Shown: positions 1-6,869 of the stretch, one piece after another
Layout of the letters: each line of letters starts with the position of its first letter
How positions within the stretch are numbered: the stretch's first letter is position 1
Source: Gammaproteobacteria bacterium
Lineage (GTDB): Bacteria; Pseudomonadota; Gammaproteobacteria; SZUA-229
DNA: 10,235 nucleotides
NCBI GenBank assembly: GCA_011321985.1
Contig: DROB01000105.1
Location: forward strand, 1 to 10,235
Direction: 5' to 3'
Made by a program: the position numbers and the translations under genes
The notes under the pieces: model-generated
Database searches by the model: none
What the model saw: only the letters and a program-made list of their open reading frames with translations
What the model was told of the DNA's origin: nothing

Positions 1-3
1 CGC

Positions 4-1284
4 CTAGGTTTTAACGATCTGTAACTGCGGTGTCTCGCGTTCGAAATCATGCTCATCTTTCTGTAATATCTCTTCTCCACAATCCCCCGCCAGCAGGTGC
101 AGGCCTTGGCGATAATATTCCTGTGCAGCAGCGGGTTCTACCATATGCTCTTCCAGCAGACGAGCCAGTTTCAGATAATTTTCAGGCATAGGGTTAATGG
201 CGATGCTGGCTTCCAGATAGTTCCTTGCTTTGCCCCATAAAGAACGAGAGGTACATATTTTTCCCAAAGCGAGCAGAAGGTAGGCATTTTGTTGATGATC
301 ATTCAACCAGTCTTCTACCATCTCAAGCTGTTTATTATCGATCATCACGTCCAGTTCAGAATAAAGAACGATGGTACTTTCTTCCCAGTTTTTATCCAGG
401 TAGAGACGCAGTATATTTTCTGCCTCACCGGTGGCATCGGTATGGATAAGTTGTCTGGCATAATGTTCGACCACATCAGGCAGTGCTTTCAGATGAGAGG
501 GAGTATCGTTCCAGAACTGAATCAAAGAGTCACTACCCGAATGTTCAAGTCTGGCGGTCCTGGCCAGGTTAGATAATTGACCATTACAGACGGCGATCTC
601 AAAAGAGAGAAAACTTTCAGCAGACAATTTTCCGTGTTTCTTTAGAGAAGGGAGAATACCTTTTAGGTTATCCCAATCCTGCAGCTGTCGGTAGGTGTTA
701 GCCAGTAGTGTTAGAACATAGGTGTGGTTTTCTGAAAGTTTATTTAGCTGTGATAGCGTCGCAAGTGCCTGCTCATTTTGATCGTGGGCAAGTTGCAGTT
801 CGGCTTTGGTCAGCCCTATAGCGATATCGGCATCAGGTGCAGCCAGATGGGCCTTTCTCAGATATTCATCGCGGCGATCATGTGCGCCGAGTTGTTGCGC
901 GGCCCGAGCGGCCGATAAATAGACCAGTAGAGGGTTCTCGCTGTATTGCACCTGTTGCAATAATACCTTTTCAGCCTGTTCGAAACGACCCTCCGCATAT
1001 TCGATCAAGCCCTGAGATAAAGCCAGCCGAGCTTTTTCTATACGGCGTTTCTGGCGTTTACTGCCAACATAAATAAGGGTATTTATGATGAGTTGATAGA
1101 TTTTTACAGCGGCGGAGATAATGAACAGGCCACTGAGTACAGCGGCGATAAAGACCACAAGATTGGTTTCAAAGGTGAAACCGGCAAAACCAAACTGGAT
1201 GAAACCAAGATCGTTTTGTTTGTACATGTTAAAGCCGACAAAGGTCATTGCAGAGATCAGCAATACATATAACAGTCGGTTCAT
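4..1284 (-). CDS. hemY: HemY-type TPR membrane protein of the hem cluster
   Basis: HemY is an inner-membrane tetratricopeptide-repeat protein encoded with the heme genes of gammaproteobacteria. Its exact role in heme synthesis is unsettled, and it is not the protoporphyrinogen oxidase of the same name in Bacillus. The 426-residue product has two hydrophobic segments near residues 2-18 and 42-68. A basic stretch (KRQKRR) follows, then helical TPR-like repeats to the end. The motif LWGKARNYLEASI with following NYLKLARLLEE is typical of HemY C-termini. I chose the ATG at 1284 (protein MNRLLYVL) over the in-frame GTG three codons upstream, because it fits the family N-terminus and has GGTGG five bases ahead. 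The gene follows hemD with a 164-base gap that holds a possible promoter of its own. The usual hemX between hemD and hemY is absent. Identity is nearly certain; function is only as known for the family. Confidence 0.93.
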   Translation of the reverse strand: MNRLLYVLLISAMTFVGFNMYKQNDLGFIQFGFAGFTFETNLVVFIAAVLSGLFIISAAVKIYQLIINTLIYVGSKRQKRRIEKARLALSQGLIEYAEGRFEQAEKVLLQQVQYSENPLLVYLSAARAAQQLGAHDRRDEYLRKAHLAAPDADIAIGLTKAELQLAHDQNEQALATLSQLNKLSENHTYVLTLLANTYRQLQDWDNLKGILPSLKKHGKLSAESFLSFEIAVCNGQLSNLARTARLEHSGSDSLIQFWNDTPSHLKALPDVVEHYARQLIHTDATGEAENILRLYLDKNWEESTIVLYSELDVMIDNKQLEMVEDWLNDHQQNAYLLLALGKICTSRSLWGKARNYLEASIAINPMPENYLKLARLLEEHMVEPAAAQEYYRQGLHLLAGDCGEEILQKDEHDFERETPQLQIVKT

Positions 1285-1345
1285 AATGGCCACCAGATCA
1301 CATTCATATATAACGAGTATATAGATTATCCCATCTATGAAGAAA

Positions 1346-1351
1346 ATTATA
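1346..1351 (-). promoter_or_regulatory. Candidate -10 box of a hemY promoter
   Basis: Read on the minus strand this is a perfect TATAAT. About 16 bases upstream lies CAAACA, which matches the last three bases of the TTGACA -35 consensus. Transcription would start near 1339 and leave a leader of about 55 bases before the hemY ATG at 1284. A separate promoter would suit hemY, since it is unusually far from hemD here. This rests on a motif match only. Confidence 0.4.
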
Positions 1352-1375
1352 GTGACTTTAGGGGTACTGTTTGCT

Positions 1376-1409
1376 CAGGGCCAGGGTTGTGGCATCTATG
1401 GTGGCCCTG
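1376..1409. repeat. 8-bp inverted repeat between hemD and hemY
   Basis: CAGGGCCA at 1376-1383 pairs perfectly with TGGCCCTG at 1402-1409, around an 18-base loop. It lies after the hemD stop and before the candidate hemY promoter. Neither strand shows a T-run after the stem, so it is not a standard intrinsic terminator. It could be a weak or factor-dependent terminator, or a binding site. Confidence 0.4.
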
Positions 1410-1448
1410 TAACAGAGAATTGAGTTTTACATAAGATCATAATTCTTT

Positions 1449-2204
1449 TTATAAACAGCCGGATAGAGCTGACAAGGTGGCTTCGTCAGTCGCATTTTTA
1501 GCAGCGATAATATTTTTAAAGCCGTGTTGTCGGGCCAGTGAGACAGACCGTGGTGATGGGACGATAAGTGGCGTATCGATCAAAAGGCTGGGGTCTGCCA
1601 TCAACGTGATCAGGTTTTCCAGGCCTTCGCTGCTACTGGTGGTAACGGCATCCAGAGTGGTGATCTGTTGACGGGATAAAGGTGGATGAACCGGGAGCTG
1701 TCGGCGATAAGTCTCTACATAACGAACCTGAGCGTGACGTTTTATCAGTGTCTCCCCCAGAAGCGTGCGGCCACCATGGCCGCGGAAGATCAAGATCCGT
1801 TGGCCCTGTATCTGTGGCATCTGAAAAGCCCGGGTCTGCAGTAAAGACTCGGTGTCATGGCCGGGAGCTTCTATGTCAACATTGATATGTTGTTGTTCGA
1901 GTGCGAGTGAGGTCTTGCTGCCGATGGAGACCATGGTCAGATGTTCGGGTAAAACCGGAAAGTAGGTCTGACTCTGCTCGACGGCCGTAGGACTGATAAA
2001 GATGGCCATGGTGAAGGTGTGCAGTTGGTCACGAAGATGCATGAGTTGTTTGATCTCAAGCTCAGAAGGAGGGGTGATACGGATAACGGGATAGTGGATA
2101 ACCTTGCCCCCTGCCTGTTCGATGAGGTGACGCAGGTGCCCTTCTCTGCCGAGGGGCCGGGTGATCAGGATGGTTTTATTTAACAGTGCGTTTGCCTGAT
2201 TCAT
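1449..2204 (-). CDS. hemD: Uroporphyrinogen-III synthase
   Basis: HemD closes and isomerises hydroxymethylbilane to uroporphyrinogen III, the last cytoplasmic step shared by heme, siroheme and cobalamin synthesis. The 251-residue product has the usual family length and a two-lobed alpha/beta pattern. Visible landmarks are the N-terminal strand ILITRPLGREG, IFISPTAVE near residue 70, ILIFRGHGGR mid-protein, and VTTSSSEGLENL in the second lobe, where the family has a Ser-rich binding loop. Sequence conservation in this family is low, so the call rests on these landmarks and on the hem/alg context. I use the ATG at 2204 rather than the TTG just before it; no clear ribosome binding site is seen for either. 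The usual partner hemC, normally between algR and hemD, is missing from the 133-base gap upstream. Confidence 0.9.
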   Translation of the reverse strand: MNQANALLNKTILITRPLGREGHLRHLIEQAGGKVIHYPVIRITPPSELEIKQLMHLRDQLHTFTMAIFISPTAVEQSQTYFPVLPEHLTMVSIGSKTSLALEQQHINVDIEAPGHDTESLLQTRAFQMPQIQGQRILIFRGHGGRTLLGETLIKRHAQVRYVETYRRQLPVHPPLSRQQITTLDAVTTSSSEGLENLITLMADPSLLIDTPLIVPSPRSVSLARQHGFKNIIAAKNATDEATLSALSGCL

Positions 2205-2215
2205 CAATATATAGG

Positions 2216-2230
2216 GCTATCTGCAATAGC
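2216..2230. repeat. Small perfect hairpin in the hemD leader
   Basis: GCTAT and ATAGC flank a five-base loop, 12 bases upstream of the hemD start. No Shine-Dalgarno sequence is obvious between the hairpin and the ATG. The structure would lie in the 5' leader of a hemD transcript and could affect translation, but a 5-bp stem is easily produced by chance. Confidence 0.3.
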
Positions 2231-2253
2231 ACGAATGAATGGGTGACGGTATT

Positions 2254-2262
2254 ATTCTACCA
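2254..2262 (-). promoter_or_regulatory. Candidate extended -10 promoter for hemD
   Basis: On the minus strand the sequence reads TGG followed by TAGAAT, an extended -10 element (TGnTATAAT) with one mismatch in the hexamer. No convincing -35 box is present, which is tolerated in extended -10 promoters. Transcription would begin near 2247, about 43 bases before the hemD ATG. It would let hemD be expressed apart from algZ/algR. Confidence 0.3.
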
Positions 2263-2337
2263 GTGTGGGTCTTTTTGCGTGTTATTTATTAGGGGACCTC
2301 AGGATGAACAGGAGATAAGCAGAGATTCCTCAGGCAC

Positions 2338-3072
2338 TCACCTCTGTGCTTTCAATTTTTTACGGATGAAAGGCAGGTGTCGACGGCTGACCTCTAACAG
2401 GTCATCGATATCCTTGAAATTGATACAGGCATGCCCCTCCCGGTTTTTGGTGAGACCCTGCAACATCTGTTGTGCGATCAGTGCATTTCGGTGGATACGG
2501 ATAAACTGGTCCAGGAATTCTTCTTCTAGAGTTTTCAGTGATTCTTCGATCAGATACTCCTGATCAACGGTACGTAGGGTGACGTATTTCTGGTCCGCCT
2601 TGAAATAGATGATCTCCTCGATCGGAATGAGTTCTAACGAACCCCGGCTTTTAACACAGATCTTTTTTCGAGCACCGCCGATTTCCTCATTACGTAACTG
2701 ACTGAGCTGGGCTTTGTTCATCCGTTTAGCCGCATCTAATGCCGCTTCAAGACGGCTCTGTTTTATCGGCTTTAGCAGATAATCGATGGCGTGGGTTTCG
2801 AACGCATTCAGAGCATGATCACTGTAGGCGGTGGTAAAGATAATGGCAGGTGGTTTGTCCATGCGGTTGATATAACTGGCGGCTTCGATGCCATCCATCC
2901 CCGGCATACGGATATCCATCAACACCACATCCGGTAGGGCGGCCTGGGTTTTCCGGAGCGCATCTTCGCCGGTTTCGGCCTCACCGATGATCTGGTAACC
3001 ATTGTTTGTTGACAGCATCTTGCGTAAGCGCTGTCGAGCCAGTTGTTCATCATCAACGATTAAAACATTCAT
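2338..3072 (-). CDS. algR: AlgR-type LytTR response regulator
   Basis: This is a DNA-binding response regulator expected to be phosphorylated by the kinase encoded just upstream. The receiver domain covers about residues 1-120: acidic pocket D7/D8, phospho-acceptor D53 in VLMDIRMPGMDG, T80/T81 in FTTAY and K101 in LLKPI. A LytTR DNA-binding domain fills about residues 138-240, with IIYFKADQKYVTL, LEEEF and FIRIHRNALIA landmarks. The 244-residue length fits AlgR. I chose the ATG at 3072 over the one at 3081: it gives the classic MNVLIVDDE start and has GGA eight bases ahead. The algZ stop is 33 bases upstream, so the two are probably co-transcribed. In Pseudomonas, AlgR controls alginate, type IV pilus and virulence genes; targets in this organism are unknown. 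Confidence 0.92.
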   Translation of the reverse strand: MNVLIVDDEQLARQRLRKMLSTNNGYQIIGEAETGEDALRKTQAALPDVVLMDIRMPGMDGIEAASYINRMDKPPAIIFTTAYSDHALNAFETHAIDYLLKPIKQSRLEAALDAAKRMNKAQLSQLRNEEIGGARKKICVKSRGSLELIPIEEIIYFKADQKYVTLRTVDQEYLIEESLKTLEEEFLDQFIRIHRNALIAQQMLQGLTKNREGHACINFKDIDDLLEVSRRHLPFIRKKLKAQR

Positions 3073-3105
3073 AAATAACATCCATAAAGGATCAAGCCAA
3101 AGTAA

Positions 3106-4173
3106 TCAACCCAGAGGGATTAATAGTGAAACGGTATAATTATCTTTGGTGTCATTTATAGTGAACTTGCCGGCACTTCCGTACGCAAGTTTCAGGCGTT
3201 GCCGGATGTTATCCTGCGCCATCTGGTTACCTTTCCTGAATCGTGAAGACTGATCTTCAGAGGAAAGTGGGTTGCTGATGGATAATTGAAGCCTGTTATC
3301 TATTTGTAGCGCAGAAATATGGATTTTTCCACCTTTTTCGATGGGTTCGATGCCATGATAGATGGCATTTTCTGCCAGAGGCTGGATACACAGTGAAGGG
3401 ACTTCGGTCTGCAGTAAATCCTGATCGATTTCCCATGTGATCTGTAACCGGTCACCGAGCCGTAGTGATTCTATCGCCAGATAGCTTTTGGTCAATTCGA
3501 TCTCATCGGCCAGGGTGTTCACGTTTTTTTCATCCAGGCTGGCACGGAACAGGTCGGAGAGGTCTTCGATGGCTTTTTCGGCCAGATCAGGTGAGATGGC
3601 GATCAGGCTTGCTATGGTATTCATGCTATTGAACAGAAAGTGTGGGCGGATGCGTGCACGCAAGGCCTGTATCTCAGCGAGGCTCTGGGCGGCGAGGTTG
3701 ATGCGCCATTGATGTTGAATATAAAAGTAACGCAATATAAGAAAATAGATGACGGCACTTATCGTCATGATGCGTAACAAGAAAAGGGTATCGTAAGTAT
3801 CATCATGGATAGTGGCATAGAAAAACAGGTTGGCTTTACTGACCAGTAAAGAGACCAGTAAACTGATCGCCATCATCACACAGAAAGACAGGCCCAGACA
3901 GAGGCCCTGTTTCTGTTGATGCAGCCAGTTTCGCAGCAGGCACAGTGCCGCAGTGTTTAGAAGAGCTATCCACAACATCAGCAGTGAAGACAGTGCGAGA
4001 TAGTTCCAGAACGGGGCGGGATCGGAGGTAGCAACCATGGCAAAAATGATCGCCAGGACCTCGGTCAGCAATACCACGATAAAAATATTGCGTACATCAC
4101 AGAAGTCGGGCAGGACACAGGCATTCAGTGAAGCAGCATCATCAGAGCTGTTTTTTGCAATATTTTCAGGCAT
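3106..4173 (-). CDS. algZ: AlgZ/FimS-type membrane sensor histidine kinase
   Basis: This is the probable cognate kinase of the adjacent AlgR, belonging to the LytS/YehU-like His_kinase family (PF06580). The 355-residue protein has four predicted membrane helices at about residues 30-48, 56-80, 93-111 and 132-150. A short linker leads to the phospho-acceptor motif RPHFLFNSMNTIASL with H178. A conserved IQPLAENAIYHG block around N269 is the ATP-binding N box. The canonical glycine-rich DxGxG box is not seen: the corresponding place reads SISNPLSSED, followed by NIRQRLKLAYG. The Pseudomonas homologue is also atypical here. The ATG at 4173 is the only reasonable start, although no good ribosome binding site precedes it. 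The gene diverges from argH. The signal sensed cannot be read from the sequence, since there is no PAS or HAMP domain. Confidence 0.9.
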   Translation of the reverse strand: MPENIAKNSSDDAASLNACVLPDFCDVRNIFIVVLLTEVLAIIFAMVATSDPAPFWNYLALSSLLMLWIALLNTAALCLLRNWLHQQKQGLCLGLSFCVMMAISLLVSLLVSKANLFFYATIHDDTYDTLFLLRIMTISAVIYFLILRYFYIQHQWRINLAAQSLAEIQALRARIRPHFLFNSMNTIASLIAISPDLAEKAIEDLSDLFRASLDEKNVNTLADEIELTKSYLAIESLRLGDRLQITWEIDQDLLQTEVPSLCIQPLAENAIYHGIEPIEKGGKIHISALQIDNRLQLSISNPLSSEDQSSRFRKGNQMAQDNIRQRLKLAYGSAGKFTINDTKDNYTVSLLIPLG

Positions 4174-4261
4174 TTACATTAAATAGACGAGACCGATGGG
4201 AAAGCAAGTCTGAGCGGGTTTAATCGTCAGTAAAATACAAAAATAATAACCCCGCAGCGTT

Positions 4262-4270
4262 TGATATACT
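4262..4270 (+). promoter_or_regulatory. Extended -10 promoter of argH
   Basis: The sequence TGATATACT is an extended -10 (TGnTATAAT) with a single mismatch. The -35 position 17 bases upstream is A/T rich without a clear TTGACA. The start site would be near 4277. That is only 11 bases before the ATG at 4288 but 32 before the ATG at 4309, which supports the downstream start for argH. Confidence 0.5.
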
Positions 4271-4308
4271 GCACCTGACTTTAGGATATGAAAGCAGCAG
4301 AACAGATT

Positions 4309-5709
4309 ATGAGCGACAAGAAACAGAAAATCAGCAAGGTTAAAAATGCTTCCTGGGGAGGCCGGTTCAGCGAGCAGACCGATGCGTTTGTAGAAGCCTT
4401 TACGGCATCGGTCCAGTTTGATCAGCGTATGTATAAACAGGACATCGCGGGTTCACGTGCACATGCAAAGATGCTCAATAAAATTGCCGTGCTCAGCGAT
4501 ACTGACCTGGACACTATCCTGAAAGGACTGGATAAAGTCGAAACCGAGATTGAAACGGGTCAGTTTGAATGGTCGGTTGCGCTGGAAGATGTGCATATGA
4601 ATATAGAGGCACGTCTGACTGCCCTGGTGGGTGATGCGGGTAAACGCCTGCATACCGGACGCTCCAGAAACGACCAGGTAGCAACGGATATCCGGTTATA
4701 TCTTCGTGAGCAAATAGCGTACATTATTAATGAAATAGAGCGGCTTCAGCAGGGTATCCTCGATGTGGCGGAGCGTGAGGCGGAAACGATCATGCCAGGA
4801 TTCACCCATCTGCAGGTGGCTCAACCGGTTACGTTTGGGCACCATCTAATGGCCTGGTATGAGATGCTAAAACGGGATGCTTCTCGTTTTGACGATGGCA
4901 GTCAACGCATGAATATCTCACCGTTGGGTGCCGCTGCGCTGGCCGGTACCAGTTACCCGATCGACCGGGCTTTTACCGCCAGAGAACTGGGGTTTAGTGC
5001 ACCCAGCCAGAACTCTCTGGATTCGGTCAGCGATCGTGATTTTGCTATCGAGTTCTGTAGTAGTGCTGCTATCCTGTTAGTCCATATGTCGCGTATGTCG
5101 GAGGAACTGGTTATCTGGTCGTCGGCACAATTTGACTTCATCGAACTACCGGACCGTTTCTGTACCGGTTCATCCATCATGCCGCAGAAAAAAAATCCGG
5201 ATGTGCCGGAACTGGTCCGGGGAAAAACAGGGCGTATCAATGGTAATCTCATCAGTTTACTGACGCTGATGAAATCACAGCCATTGGCGTATAACAAAGA
5301 TAATCAGGAAGACAAAGAGCCGTTGTTCGATACCGTCGATACCGTTCTGGGATGTCTGCGGGCATTTGCTGATATGGTACCAGCGATCCATTGCAAACAC
5401 GACAATATGTATAACGCAGCAAAGCAGGGGTTTTCCACCGCGACCGATCTGGCGGATTATCTGGTACGGAAAAGTTTACCGTTTCGGGACGCGCATGAAG
5501 TGGTGGGCAATGCGGTGGCGAAGGGAGTGAAAGAAGGCAAAGATCTGAGTGAGTTAACACTGGAAGAGTTGCAGCAATTTTCAGATAAGATCGAAGGTGA
5601 CGTGTTTGATGTTTTAACCCTCGAAGGTTCGGTCGCCTCGCGTGATCATACGGGTGGCACGGCACCGGTGCAGGTCAGGAAGGCTGTCGCTATAGCCAGA
5701 AAAGCATGA
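4309..5709 (+). CDS. argH: Argininosuccinate lyase
   Basis: ArgH splits argininosuccinate into arginine and fumarate, the last step of arginine synthesis, as a cytoplasmic homotetramer. With the ATG at 4309 the protein is 466 residues, the usual size. Landmarks in order are WGGRFSE at residue 16, the HTGRSRNDQVATD block at 115, GFTHLQVAQP with the catalytic-region histidine H167, and the superfamily signature GSSIMPQKKNPDVPEL at 287. The swivel-type C-terminal domain follows and ends DHTGGTAPVQV. All expected motifs are intact. The ATG at 4288 is possible and would add seven residues, but it has only AGGAT directly against it and lies too close to the predicted transcription start. Divergent orientation from algZ is the same arrangement as in pseudomonads. 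Confidence 0.97.
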   Translation: MSDKKQKISKVKNASWGGRFSEQTDAFVEAFTASVQFDQRMYKQDIAGSRAHAKMLNKIAVLSDTDLDTILKGLDKVETEIETGQFEWSVALEDVHMNIEARLTALVGDAGKRLHTGRSRNDQVATDIRLYLREQIAYIINEIERLQQGILDVAEREAETIMPGFTHLQVAQPVTFGHHLMAWYEMLKRDASRFDDGSQRMNISPLGAAALAGTSYPIDRAFTARELGFSAPSQNSLDSVSDRDFAIEFCSSAAILLVHMSRMSEELVIWSSAQFDFIELPDRFCTGSSIMPQKKNPDVPELVRGKTGRINGNLISLLTLMKSQPLAYNKDNQEDKEPLFDTVDTVLGCLRAFADMVPAIHCKHDNMYNAAKQGFSTATDLADYLVRKSLPFRDAHEVVGNAVAKGVKEGKDLSELTLEELQQFSDKIEGDVFDVLTLEGSVASRDHTGGTAPVQVRKAVAIARKA

Positions 5710-5714
5710 AGGCC

Positions 5715-5731
5715 GGGCATTTCCGATGCCT
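5715..5731 (+). terminator. Weak hairpin after argH
   Basis: GGCAT and ATGCC form a 5-bp stem with a TTCCG loop, extended by one G-T pair, six bases after the argH stop. There is no T-run afterwards. At best it is a weak or factor-assisted terminator. Confidence 0.25.
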
Positions 5732-5732
5732 G

Positions 5733-5766
5733 AACATATTAACAAGGCACATGAAACGGATATGTT
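5733..5766. repeat. 7-bp inverted repeat upstream of the AraC-family gene
   Basis: AACATAT at 5733-5739 is repeated inverted as ATATGTT at 5760-5766, a 27-base centre-to-centre spacing. It sits in the 159-base gap between argH and the AraC-family gene. It could be a regulator site or a hairpin; no function can be assigned. Confidence 0.3.
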
Positions 5767-5827
5767 GTATTCAGGATGTACGTAGATACAGCCATGTAAG
5801 CCCGTACACATACCCTGATTAAACCGC

Positions 5828-5847
5828 CGTTCATGTACCGCTGAACG
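5828..5847. promoter_or_regulatory. Dyad just upstream of the AraC-family gene
   Basis: CGTTCA and TGAACG are perfect inverted halves separated by eight bases, ending 21 bases before the start codon at 5869. The 20-base size suits an operator for a dimeric regulator, or a leader hairpin near the ribosome binding region. AraC-family proteins more often use direct repeats, so autoregulation through this dyad is only a guess. Confidence 0.35.
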
Positions 5848-5868
5848 ATATACGGGTGAGAGTTACTG

Positions 5869-6864
5869 ATGTCTTTGACACATTTTGCTCCAGCAGCCAA
5901 TCTGCTGTGGAAATACCTGGAAAGTGAAGGTATAGACCCCGAACCTCTCTATAGAAAAGCAGGCATCGCACCCGAGCTTCTGCATGATCCGGGCGCACGG
6001 ATCAACGTAAGCCGTGTCGATACACTCTGGCAGCAGGCAGCGCTGGCTATCGAAGGTAGCTGTTTTGCGGTAAAGATGGCGCAGTTCTGGCATCCTTCCC
6101 AGATCGGTGCTCTGGGGTACGCCTGGCTGGCAAGTTCCACACTACGGCGCGCTTTTAAGCGAGTCGATCGTTATATCCACGTGGTCACGGAAGATCTGGA
6201 TCTTCAGCTGAGCGATATTCCGGCAGGCCTGAAAGTCAGTATCGATATGGAAGGTTCGATATTTACCTTACCGCAGCATCATGATCTGGTACTGAGCATT
6301 TTGATGCACATGTGCCGCTTTAATTTTGGTGATGAGCTGGTAGCAACACAGGTGAGTCTGGCGCACCCTGAACTGGAATGTTCGAAACAGGTCATCGATT
6401 ATTTTCGCACCGACATCCAGTTCGATGCTGAGCAGAGTGGCTTTACTATCGCCAGGGGAGATGCCGACAGGGTCCTGCCCTCGGCAAACAGGCAGATCGC
6501 TTTGATGCATGATGAGATGTTGACGCGATACCTCATCGAGATTAAGCAGGGCGACATCGTGCAACAGGTCAAATCCATTATTCTGGAAAATCTGCCGGAT
6601 GGTGCGGTTACCGACAAGCTGGTCGCAAAGCAGTTGAATATGAGCGAGCGTAGCCTGCAACGTCGGCTGCAGGAAAATCAGACGACATTCCGGTCTATAC
6701 TGGAAGGCGTTCGCGAGATGATGGCGAAGCAGTACATCAAAAATCCGATGAACCAGATGGGTGATGTCGCTTTTTTACTGGGTTTTTCTGAGCAGAGCGC
6801 TTTCTCGCGAGCTTTCAAGAAATGGACCGGTCTGTCGCCACTCGAATACCGGAATACCCGGTAA
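5869..6864 (+). CDS. AraC-family transcriptional regulator with Arabinose_bd-type N-domain
   Basis: This 331-residue protein is a probable DNA-binding regulator. Residues about 10-205 resemble the Arabinose_bd sensor domain (PF12625) found in OruR-like AraC proteins, including the IGALGYAWLASSTLRRAF segment. The C-terminal AraC domain occupies about residues 225-330. Its first helix-turn-helix is in TDKLVAKQLNMSERSLQRRL. The second gives the family signature, GDVAFLLGFSEQSAFSRAF followed by KKWTGLSPLEYR. The ATG at 5869 has GGTGAG about nine bases ahead. The gene lies 159 bases after argH on the same strand and converges with the 6870-7772 gene, with only five bases between stop codons. Some relatives answer to amino acids or small effectors, but the effector and targets here are unknown. 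It might control the neighbouring esterase or Hpt cluster. Confidence 0.88.
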   Translation: MSLTHFAPAANLLWKYLESEGIDPEPLYRKAGIAPELLHDPGARINVSRVDTLWQQAALAIEGSCFAVKMAQFWHPSQIGALGYAWLASSTLRRAFKRVDRYIHVVTEDLDLQLSDIPAGLKVSIDMEGSIFTLPQHHDLVLSILMHMCRFNFGDELVATQVSLAHPELECSKQVIDYFRTDIQFDAEQSGFTIARGDADRVLPSANRQIALMHDEMLTRYLIEIKQGDIVQQVKSIILENLPDGAVTDKLVAKQLNMSERSLQRRLQENQTTFRSILEGVREMMAKQYIKNPMNQMGDVAFLLGFSEQSAFSRAFKKWTGLSPLEYRNTR

Positions 6865-6869
6865 GTCAC

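Noticed and set aside
2186..2563. 125-codon plus-strand open frame opposite algR and the algR-hemD gap
   Set aside because: The peptide is Arg/Ser/Cys-rich without recognisable features, and most of it mirrors the LytTR domain.
4214..4255. GCGGGTT / AACCCCGC imperfect inverted repeat between algZ and argH
   Set aside because: A one-base bulge and a 27-base A/T-rich loop make a stable structure unlikely. No ArgR box is seen there either.
5252..5665. 137-codon open frame on the minus strand inside argH
   Set aside because: It lies wholly opposite argH, whose motifs are intact. The predicted peptide is rich in Pro, His, Arg and Cys with no domain, as expected of an antisense shadow.
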